DNA from: VRUE01 sp963747765
GTDB lineage: Bacteria; Actinomycetota; Thermoleophilia; Solirubrobacterales; 70-9
Assembly: GCA_963747765.1 (NCBI GenBank)
Contig: CAVVGH010000007.1
Coordinates: 248,001-312,000 of the forward strand
Reading direction: 5' to 3'
DNA length: 64,000 bases
The notes below the pieces were generated by a model. It saw nothing but the letters and a program-made list of their open reading frames with translations. It ran no database searches and was not told where the DNA came from. Position 1 is the first letter of the stretch; each line of letters starts with the position of its first letter. Made by a program: the position numbers and the translations under genes. This document shows positions 58,077 through 64,000 of the stretch, piece by piece.

Positions 58077-59162
58077 GTGAGCCTTCGGTCGACGCCTCTG
58101 CGCGAAAAGCACGTTGAGCTGGGGGGGAAGCTTGTCGACTTCGCCGGCTGGGAGATGCCGGTGTCCTATGAGGGCATTCGCGAGGAGCACGCTGCGGTGC
58201 GCACTCACGCCGGCGTCTTTGACGTCTCCCACATGGGCGAGGTCGAGGTGGAGGGGCCGGGCGCGCTCGCCTTCCTGCAACACGTCCTGTCCAACGACGT
58301 GGCGGCGGTCGGTCTCGGCGGTGCCCAGTACTCGTGCCTCTGTGACGCAGAGGGAGGCGTCCTCGACGATCTGATCGCCTACCGGCTCGGAGGGGACCGC
58401 TACCTGATTGTCACCAACTCGGCCAATCACCAGGCCGACCTCGACTGGCTTGGCCGCTGGAGCCGGGCCCACGACGTTGCCGTGCGAGATGTCGCGGATC
58501 GCTACGCGATGCTTGCGGTGCAGGGACCGCACGCCCGCCAGGTCGTCGCGCGGGCGCTGGAGATCGAGCTGCCCGAGCGAATGCACGTCTCCGCGGCGCG
58601 AATCGGCAACCGGCCGGCGCGGGTCTGCGGAACCGGCTACACGGGCGAGGACGGCGTCGAGCTGTTGGTCGACCCGGAGGTTTCGACGGCGATCTGGGCC
58701 GAGCTGCTCGACGCCGGAGTCGTCCCCTGCGGACTTGGCGCTCGCGACACGCTGCGCCTCGAGGCCTGCTATCCGCTGCACGGCAACGACCTCAGCCCCG
58801 AGCGGAATCCGATCGAAGCTGGGCTCGGCTGGTGCTGCCAGGAGCGAACCGGCTTCATCGGCGCCGAGGCGATCGCCCGCGCCCGCGCCGAGGGCACGGC
58901 CGAACGGCTGGCCCCGTTTCGGATCGTCGGCGCCGGCATCCCAAGGCACGGCAACCCTGTCGTGTCCGGCGGCGAGCAGGTTGGCATGGTCTCCAGCGGC
59001 ACCTTCTCGCCCTCGCTCGAGATCGGGATCGGGATGGCCTACCTGCGCTCGGACCTCGCCGAACCCGGCAGCGAGGTCGAGATCGACGTGCGCGGCAAGC
59101 AGCGCCCCGCCCGGATAGCGTCCAAGCCCCTCTACGCGAGCCCGTCCCTGAAAGGAGTCTGA
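58077..59162 (+). CDS. gcvT: Glycine cleavage system T protein (aminomethyltransferase)
   Basis: 361 aa. Transfers the methylene group from aminomethylated GcvH to tetrahydrofolate, releasing ammonia. FAGWEMPVSYEGIREEHAAVR, GVFDVSHMGEVEVEGP, GAQYSCLCDAEGGVLDDLIAYR, GYTGEDGVELLV, GARDTLRLEACYPLHGNDL and SGTFSPSLEIGIGMAYL are diagnostic. GTG 58077. It heads a four-gene glycine cleavage unit. Confidence 0.97.
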   Translation: MSLRSTPLREKHVELGGKLVDFAGWEMPVSYEGIREEHAAVRTHAGVFDVSHMGEVEVEGPGALAFLQHVLSNDVAAVGLGGAQYSCLCDAEGGVLDDLIAYRLGGDRYLIVTNSANHQADLDWLGRWSRAHDVAVRDVADRYAMLAVQGPHARQVVARALEIELPERMHVSAARIGNRPARVCGTGYTGEDGVELLVDPEVSTAIWAELLDAGVVPCGLGARDTLRLEACYPLHGNDLSPERNPIEAGLGWCCQERTGFIGAEAIARARAEGTAERLAPFRIVGAGIPRHGNPVVSGGEQVGMVSSGTFSPSLEIGIGMAYLRSDLAEPGSEVEIDVRGKQRPARIASKPLYASPSLKGV

Positions 59163-59164
59163 AC

Positions 59165-59557
59165 TTGTCCGACGAGACCTATCCAGACGATCTGCGCTAT
59201 CACCCCGAGCACGACTGGGCACGGGTCGAGGCGGACCAGGCGACGTTTGGGATCACCTGGTACGCGCAGGACAGCCTTGGCGAGGTTGTCTTCTTCGATC
59301 CGCCGGAGGTCGGCGCGCAACTTGTCAAGGACTCCGCCTACGCGGAGGTGGAGTCGGTGAAGGCGGTCTCCGACGTCATCGCGCCGCTCTCGGGAGAGAT
59401 CGTCGAGGTGAACGGGGCGCTGGCCGATTCTCCCGAGCGGATCAACGAGGATCCCTACGTCGAGGGCTGGCTGGTCAAGGTGAAGCTCTCCGATCCGGCG
59501 GAGACCGATGCGCTGCTCGGCGCCGCCGATTACCGCAAGCTGCTGGAAAGCGATTGA
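59165..59557 (+). CDS. gcvH: Glycine cleavage system H protein
   Basis: 130 aa lipoyl carrier. YHPEHDWARVE at the N-terminus, GITWYAQDSLGEVVFFDPP, the lipoyl-lysine in AEVESVKAVSD, and the tail NEDPYVEGWLVKVK. The start is TTG 59165, supported by GGAG 8 nt upstream and by the conserved N-terminus; no ATG fits. It begins 2 bp after the gcvT stop. Confidence 0.96.
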   Translation: MSDETYPDDLRYHPEHDWARVEADQATFGITWYAQDSLGEVVFFDPPEVGAQLVKDSAYAEVESVKAVSDVIAPLSGEIVEVNGALADSPERINEDPYVEGWLVKVKLSDPAETDALLGAADYRKLLESD

Positions 59558-59580
59558 CGCGTTGCCACCTCCGGCTTGCG

Positions 59581-59586
59581 TAGCCT
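59581..59586 (+). promoter_or_regulatory. -10 hexamer TAGCCT for gcvPA
   Basis: TAGCCT plus 7 nt to GTG 59594, giving gcvPA-gcvPB a second, leaderless promoter. Confidence 0.55.
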
Positions 59587-59593
59587 TAGCGGC

Positions 59594-60958
59594 GTGACCC
59601 GCTACACGTCCGCCACACCTGCCGATCGCGCCGAGATGCTCGCCGCGATCGGGGTCGAGGCGGTGGACGAGCTTTTCGAGCAGGTTCCCGAGCCGCTGCG
59701 GCTGGCCCGGCCGTTGGACCTGCCGCCGGGGATGAGCGAGGCCGAGGTCTTCGAGCGACTGAGCGCCCTCGCCGGGCGCAACGCGGACGCCGAAGAGCAG
59801 GTCTGCTTCCTGGGGGCCGGGATGTACGACCACTACGTGCCGGCGATCGTCGACGCGATAACGCAGCGCTCCGAGTTCCTCACGCCGTACACGCCCTACC
59901 AGCCCGAGATCTCCCAGGGCGGGCTGCAGGCCATGTTCGAGTTTCAGACGGCGATGTCGGAGCTGACCGCGCTGCCGATCTCCAACGCCGGACTGTACGA
60001 GGGGCCTTCATCGGTCGCCTCGGCCGGCTACCTCGCGATCGGGGTGACGGGGCACCGCCGCTTCGTCGTCTCCCGGGGCGTCCACCCGCACGGCCGGGAA
60101 ACGCTCGCCACCTATTCGGAGGGATACGGGGCGGAGGTGGTCGAGGTGGGCCTCGAGGGTGGTGTGACCGACGCCGCATCCCTGACGGAGGCCATCGACG
60201 ATCGGACCGCGGCCGTCTTCCTCCAGAGCCCCAACTTCCTCGGCTCGGTGGAGGACGTGGAGGCCCTCTGCGCGACCGCCAAGGCCCGGGGCGCGCTGGT
60301 CGTGGTCGCGGTCGATCCGATGACGCTGGGAATCCTCAGGCCGCCGGGGGAGTGCGGCGCCGACGTCGCGCTCGGGGAGGGCCAGCCGCTCGGCAACCGG
60401 CTCGATTTCGGCGGGCCCTCGTTTGGGTTCTTCTGTGGCACCGAGGAGCTGATCCGCCGCATGCCGGGCCGGATCGCCGGGGAAACCGAGGACGTCGACG
60501 GCAGACGCGGATTCGTGCTTGCCCTGCAGACGCGCGAGCAGCACATCCGCCGCGAGAAGGCGACTCACAACATCTGCACCGCGCAGGCGCTGAACGCGCT
60601 CGCCGCGATGATCCACATCGCCTGGTTGGGCCGCGAGGGCTTTCGCGAGCTGGGGGAGCTCCTGGTCCAGCGCACCGCTTACGCCCGCCGCCGGCTGGCG
60701 GCCGTGGAGGGCGTCGAGCTGTTGCACGAGGCGCCCGTCGTGCGGGAGTTCGCGGTGCGCCTCGGGGCCCCGGTCGAGCGGGTGCTCGAGCGCTGCGCGG
60801 AGCGGGGCATCGCGGCCGGCTATCCGCTCGGGCGCGATTACCCCGAATACGCCGACGGCCTGCTGGTCGCGATCACCGAGCGCCGCACGCCTGAGCAGAT
60901 CGACTCCCTCGCCGAGGCGCTCGGCGCCGCCGTCGCCGCGGAGCTGGTGGCCGCATGA
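59594..60958 (+). CDS. gcvPA: Glycine dehydrogenase (decarboxylating) subunit 1
   Basis: 454 aa, the N-terminal half of the P protein in split form. CFLGAGMYDHYVPAIV, TPYQPEISQGGLQAMFEFQT, GLYEGPSSVASAGYLA and NFGGPSFGFF-type GGPSFGFFCGTEELIRRMPG are typical. Together with subunit 2 it decarboxylates glycine and loads GcvH. GTG 59594 follows a TAGCCT box. Overlaps gcvPB by 4 bp. Confidence 0.95.
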   Translation: MTRYTSATPADRAEMLAAIGVEAVDELFEQVPEPLRLARPLDLPPGMSEAEVFERLSALAGRNADAEEQVCFLGAGMYDHYVPAIVDAITQRSEFLTPYTPYQPEISQGGLQAMFEFQTAMSELTALPISNAGLYEGPSSVASAGYLAIGVTGHRRFVVSRGVHPHGRETLATYSEGYGAEVVEVGLEGGVTDAASLTEAIDDRTAAVFLQSPNFLGSVEDVEALCATAKARGALVVVAVDPMTLGILRPPGECGADVALGEGQPLGNRLDFGGPSFGFFCGTEELIRRMPGRIAGETEDVDGRRGFVLALQTREQHIRREKATHNICTAQALNALAAMIHIAWLGREGFRELGELLVQRTAYARRRLAAVEGVELLHEAPVVREFAVRLGAPVERVLERCAERGIAAGYPLGRDYPEYADGLLVAITERRTPEQIDSLAEALGAAVAAELVAA

Positions 60959-62454
60959 ACCAGCAGGACGAACAGGTCCTCACCATCTTCGAGCGCTCCA
61001 AGCCGGGGCGCCGCGCCGCGGCCCTGCCCGAGACCGGCGTTTCGGAGCAGCCGCTCGAGGAGCTGATCCCCGCAGGGCTGCTGCGCGAGGAGTCGCCGCG
61101 CCTGCCCGAGGTCTCCGAGCCCGAGATCGTGCGCCACTACAACCGCCTCTCGCGCCGCAACTTCGATCTCGACACCGGCTTTTACCCGCTCGGCTCCTGC
61201 ACCATGAAGCACAACCCGCGGCTCAACGAGCGGGTCGCGGCGTTGCCCGGCCATGCTCGGCTGCACCCCGCGCAGGAGCCGCGCCGCGCTCAGGGCGCGC
61301 TGGAGCTGATGTGGCTGCTGCAGCGCTCGCTGGGCGAGATCTGTGGCCTGCCCCACGTGAGCCTGCAGCCCTCGGCCGGCTCCCATGGCGAGCTGGCCGG
61401 CCTGCTTCTCACTCGCGCCTACCATGCCGACCGCGGCGAGCAGCGGACCAAGGTGCTTGCCCCCGACACCGCTCACGGCACCAATCCCGCGTCTGTGACG
61501 ATGGCCGGATACGAGGTGGTGAAGGTCGCCACCAACGAGCGTGGCGGCGTGGAGATCGACGACCTCCGCGCCAAGGTCTCCGAGGAGGTCGCGTGCCTGA
61601 TGCTGACCAACCCGAACACGCTCGGCCTCTTCGAGGAGAACATCGCCGAGATCGCCGCGTTGATCCACGAGGTGGGGGGAACCCTGTACTACGACGGCGC
61701 CAACCTGAACGCCGTAATGGGTCAGTCGCGGCCCGGCGACATGGGCTTCGACATCGTCCACGTCAACCTTCACAAGTCGTTCAGCCAGCCGCACGGGGGC
61801 GGTGGGCCGGGTGCTGGGCCGATCGCCGTGTCGGAGCGAATCGAGCCGTTTCTGCCGCGGCCGCAGGTCGTGAAGCGAGAGGACGGCAACGACAGCGGGC
61901 CGCTCTACGACCTGGACTTCGAGCGGCCCAAGTCGATCGGGCGGCTGCGCGGCTTCCAGGGCAACTTCGGCGTCTTCGTCCGGACCTACGCCTACATCCT
62001 CAGTCTCGGCGCCGACGGCCTGGCCGAGGCGTCGGAGACGGCGGTGCTGAACGCCAATTACCTGAAGGCCCGGCTCGCGGCGGGCCGCGCCGGCAGACAT
62101 CTTCCGGTCGCCTTCGACCGGCACTGCATGCACGAGTTCGTGTTGTCCGGCAAGCCGATGAAGAAGGAGCTGGGAATCGCAACGCTGGACCTCGCCAAGC
62201 GCCTGCTCGACTTCGGCTTCCATCCGCCGACCGTCTACTTCCCGCTGCTGGTCGACGAGGCGCTGATGGTGGAGCCGACCGAGACGGAGACCAAGGAGAG
62301 CCTCGACGAGTTTGCGACCGCGATCGAGCAGATCCTCGCCGAGGCCGAGGAGGACCCGGAGCGTGCCAAGCAGGCGCCCTACACGACTCCGGTCCGTCGC
62401 CTTGACGAGGTCAAGGCCACCCGCCATCCGGTCGTTCGCCAACCGCTCGACTGA
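60955..62454 (+). CDS. gcvPB: Glycine dehydrogenase (decarboxylating) subunit 2
   Basis: 499 aa, the PLP-binding half of the split P protein. LSRRNFDLDTGFYPLGSCTMKHNP, LQPSAGSHGELAGLL, DTAHGTNPASVTMAGYEVV and the PLP lysine in VHVNLHKSFSQPHGGGGPG are present. ATG 60955 overlaps the gcvPA stop (ATGA). Confidence 0.96.
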   Translation: MNQQDEQVLTIFERSKPGRRAAALPETGVSEQPLEELIPAGLLREESPRLPEVSEPEIVRHYNRLSRRNFDLDTGFYPLGSCTMKHNPRLNERVAALPGHARLHPAQEPRRAQGALELMWLLQRSLGEICGLPHVSLQPSAGSHGELAGLLLTRAYHADRGEQRTKVLAPDTAHGTNPASVTMAGYEVVKVATNERGGVEIDDLRAKVSEEVACLMLTNPNTLGLFEENIAEIAALIHEVGGTLYYDGANLNAVMGQSRPGDMGFDIVHVNLHKSFSQPHGGGGPGAGPIAVSERIEPFLPRPQVVKREDGNDSGPLYDLDFERPKSIGRLRGFQGNFGVFVRTYAYILSLGADGLAEASETAVLNANYLKARLAAGRAGRHLPVAFDRHCMHEFVLSGKPMKKELGIATLDLAKRLLDFGFHPPTVYFPLLVDEALMVEPTETETKESLDEFATAIEQILAEAEEDPERAKQAPYTTPVRRLDEVKATRHPVVRQPLD

Positions 62455-62601
62455 ATGCGCGGGCGCTGCCGGTACGCGGGCGTCGCTCCCCGCTAGCGGA
62501 GCTCCCCGAAACGTTCCACCCGAAACCCTGAGCCGATGCTGCGATCACCAACTCGACCTCGAGCCTCGGGCACGTGCTGGGCTCCATCGCCATCGACGGC
62601 G

Positions 62602-62686
62602 GGCGATAAATCGCCGCCTGTGGCCCAAAACTCGCCCGGCGCGAGCTATCCCTCGCCAAGCCTTCGACGCGGGGCGATATATCGCC
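62602..62686. repeat. Two GGCGAT palindromes
   Basis: GGCGATAAATCGCC at 62602-62615 (one mismatch) and the perfect palindrome GGCGATATATCGCC at 62673-62686, 71 bp apart. Operator-like, but inside repeat DNA. Confidence 0.6.
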
Positions 62687-62931
62687 GCAGGTGTGTATCC
62701 GATTGGCTCAGGGCTGCCCGCCCCAACGCGCCGCTCAGGCCACTCCGCCCAGGGCCGACCGGTCCCATCCGTTAGAGACCTTCCCGCCTCTTTCGTCACT
62801 GGGCTCGAAGCCCCCGAGCCCCCTGGCTCTCTGGAGGAGCGCGGAGATGGCCCCGGAACCCAGGAGAGCACCCCGTCGACCGATGGAGACCTCCAACCCG
62901 AAACGAACCCCTCATTGATTGATGAGAGAGA

Positions 62932-62990
62932 CAGCCCCTCCCTGTTTGCCCTCCACACCTGCAAGTAGGAGGGCAAACAGGGAGGGGCTG
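62932..62990. repeat. Repeat B hairpin
   Basis: CAGCCCCTCCCTGTTTGCCC pairs with GGGCAAACAGGGAGGGGCTG (20 bp perfect, more with a mismatch) around the CACCTGCAAG loop; same as the 29-kb copy. Confidence 0.9.
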
Positions 62991-63118
62991 GTAGGGGGCC
63001 CAGGCGGTCAGGGGGCTACACGGGCGTCGTTTCGCGAGGGCCAAGAGGATGAGGGGCTTCGGGGGAGGCGTTATCGCGACTGGCGCAGCCGAAGAAGGCA
63101 GGATCGAGGCGGACACGA

Positions 63119-63237
63119 GCTCCGTTCGCTCTTTGTGTCGCAGAGCGGTACAAATGACGAACGGAGCGGCTGGAATCTCCCGGGCGAGACTCCGTTCGCT
63201 GTATGTGTCGCAGAGCGGTACAAATGACGAACGGAGC
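63119..63237. repeat. Repeat A, two copies
   Basis: Units 63119-63167 and 63189-63237. With the intervening GGCTGGAATCTCCCGGGCGA they are almost identical over about 120 bp to 29157-29275, indicating recent duplication or gene conversion. Confidence 0.88.
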
Positions 63238-63643
63238 GGCTGGGGCGGCCGGAGGGAAGCGGATGCGCAGTCAAGTCGCGAGTTGTGGTGTAACCGGCCA
63301 GCGCTGACCGGAGGCGCAGCATCGCCGCATATGGCCCATAAGTCGCCTGGCGTCCCAGGCGTGTGCCTTCCTCTGTCCTCGGAGAAGGAGGCGCTGTCGG
63401 TGCAAGAGGGCTCGGGCGCTGCCGGTGCAAGAGGGCTCAGGCGCTGTCGGGGCAGAGCGGATGGCCGGTTTCCGGTCGAACGCTTCGGGGGGTCCGCTGC
63501 GCGCGCTTCTCGCCGGGGGCATCGGCGTCGCTCCCCGGTGGGCGGGCGCTTCTCGCCGGGGCGCGGGCGCCCGGGGGGCGAACTATCGGCTCTGGTTGCT
63601 CAGGGAGCCAATCGATCCCATGCAACAGGAGGCGAGGTGCGCA

Positions 63644-63949
63644 GTGGCCAAAAGAGCCAATCGGCGATGGCGGGACTGGCGGATAAACGAGACGTCGGGA
63701 CAGTCGATCCGCCCCGACGACAAGCGCGGTCGCCCAGAGCCGCGCAAGAAGCGCGAAGCCCGGAGCGGATGGTGGTGGACGTTGGCGGCGCGCGAGGCGG
63801 AGTGCATGAATTGCGGCAAGCAGCTCATGAACCAGAAGGTCGCCTACCACCACCAGACGAAACGGATCCTCTGTCCCGAGTGTGCCCGGGCGGAGTGCAT
63901 CTCGGAGATGTGCCGGCCGGCGCGCAAGCTGCTCACGGTGGGCAGTTGA
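63644..63949 (+). CDS. Small basic protein with a C-terminal Cys-rich zinc-ribbon-like region
   Basis: 101 aa. GTG 63644 is preceded by AGGAGG (63627-63632), which makes it a better start than the in-frame ATG 63620. The N-terminal half is basic (VAKRANRRWRDWR, RGRPEPRKKREARSGWWW). The C-terminal half has CMNCGK ... LCPECARAEC ... C, two Cys pairs able to bind zinc. Probable nucleic-acid or protein-binding role; no family recognised. Confidence 0.65.
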   Translation: MAKRANRRWRDWRINETSGQSIRPDDKRGRPEPRKKREARSGWWWTLAAREAECMNCGKQLMNQKVAYHHQTKRILCPECARAECISEMCRPARKLLTVGS

Positions 63950-63970
63950 CCGACGGGCGCCGGTGCCCGC

Positions 63971-64000
63971 TCAGAGGTCCGGCAGCGTCTGCTTCAGCTC
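63971..64000 (-). CDS. C-terminal end of a minus-strand gene, cut by the window edge
   Basis: On the minus strand the last bases read ELKQTLPDL followed by a TGA (63971-63973) with no earlier stop up to the edge. Too short to identify; listed because the frame stays open to the edge and lies just beyond the preceding gene. Confidence 0.35.
   Translation of the reverse strand, partial: ELKQTLPDL

Larger units (their letters stand above)
62495..63498. mobile_element. Second MITE-like element with 31-32-bp terminal inverted repeats (about 1 kb)
   Basis: Left end 62495-62526 (AGCGGAGCTCCCCGAAACGT, then TCCACCCGAAAC) is inverted at 63468-63498 (complement AGCGGACCCCCCGAAGCGTT, then CGACCGGAAAC). 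Interior order is repeat D (about 62690-62850), repeat B hairpin (62932-62990), and two repeat-A units (63119-63167, 63189-63237). The copy at 28965-29357 shares the ends, B and A but lacks D. No transposase inside. Confidence 0.7.
62455..63643. other. 1.19-kb intergenic region made of repeats
   Basis: No credible gene apart from the start of the small Cys-rich protein at its right end. Contains the MITE-like element 62495-63498 with repeats D, B and A inside, two GGCGAT-palindromes, and a diverged direct repeat of the GCCGC...TGGCCCA text at about 62611-62640 and 63330-63356. Open frames across it read through hairpins and show no domain. Confidence 0.7.

Noticed and set aside
60838..62442. 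534-codon open frame on the minus strand
   Set aside because: Exactly antisense to gcvPB, which has all family motifs; the reverse translation has none.

Overview
The window is 64 kb of a high-GC bacterial chromosome. I infer an actinobacterium, most like Thermoleophilia/Solirubrobacterales. The basis is GC-rich codon use, frequent GTG and TTG starts, genes that begin about 7 nt after a TAnnnT hexamer (leaderless transcripts), a dcw cluster without ftsA, a MurE with the meso-DAP motif DNPR, and a secreted protein with an N-terminus (GTVYAAKKINGK) I associate with that group. The taxonomy is inference, not a database result.

Layout. 0-5 kb, minus strand: acetoacetate-decarboxylase-like gene, two acyl-CoA dehydrogenases and the 5' part of narG (respiratory nitrate reductase alpha), which runs off the left edge. 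5-8.3 kb: two NarL/LuxR-type response regulators and a GAF-GAF histidine kinase. 8.3-13.8 kb: molybdenum-cofactor genes (moaA, DUF6457 protein, mobA, moeA, fused moaD-moaE, moaC, mogA/moaB-like), which would supply NarG. 13.9-16.1 kb: TPR protein, secreted trypsin-like protease and a secreted protein of unknown function.

16.3-22.8 kb: a cobalamin riboswitch drives a five-gene unit: two exported DUF4430 proteins, ECF-T, a fused ECF ATPase pair, and an ECF S-component fused to an extracellular terpenoid-cyclase-like toroid. Intrinsic factor and transcobalamin combine the same two folds, so I read this as a split, cell-surface intrinsic-factor-like B12 capture and uptake system. This is the most interesting part of the window.

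22.8-33.4 kb: nitroreductase, glpD, transaldolase, a Rho-like protein without a P-loop, an unknown gene, a CpsB-type PHP phosphatase, a PfkB kinase, pyruvate phosphate dikinase and a macrodomain protein. 33.4-39.9 kb: a two-component pair and a partial Tad/Flp pilus locus (cpaB, cpaF, tadB, tadC) with an IS110-family element between tadB and tadC. 39.9-57.6 kb: an unknown membrane protein, then the dcw cluster mraZ-rsmH-ftsL-ftsI-murE-murF-mraY-(two small membrane proteins)-murD-ftsW-murG-murC-murB-ftsQ-ftsZ. 58.1-62.5 kb: glycine cleavage system gcvT-gcvH-gcvPA-gcvPB. 63.6-64 kb: a small Cys-rich protein and the tail of a minus-strand gene.

The intergenic spaces at 5, 10.4, 29, 32.3, 57.8 and 62.5-63.5 kb carry a shared family of repeats with two conserved hairpins. 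Two copies are bounded by 31-32 bp inverted repeats, so the family looks like a MITE-type non-autonomous element. I found no tRNA, rRNA or CRISPR array.
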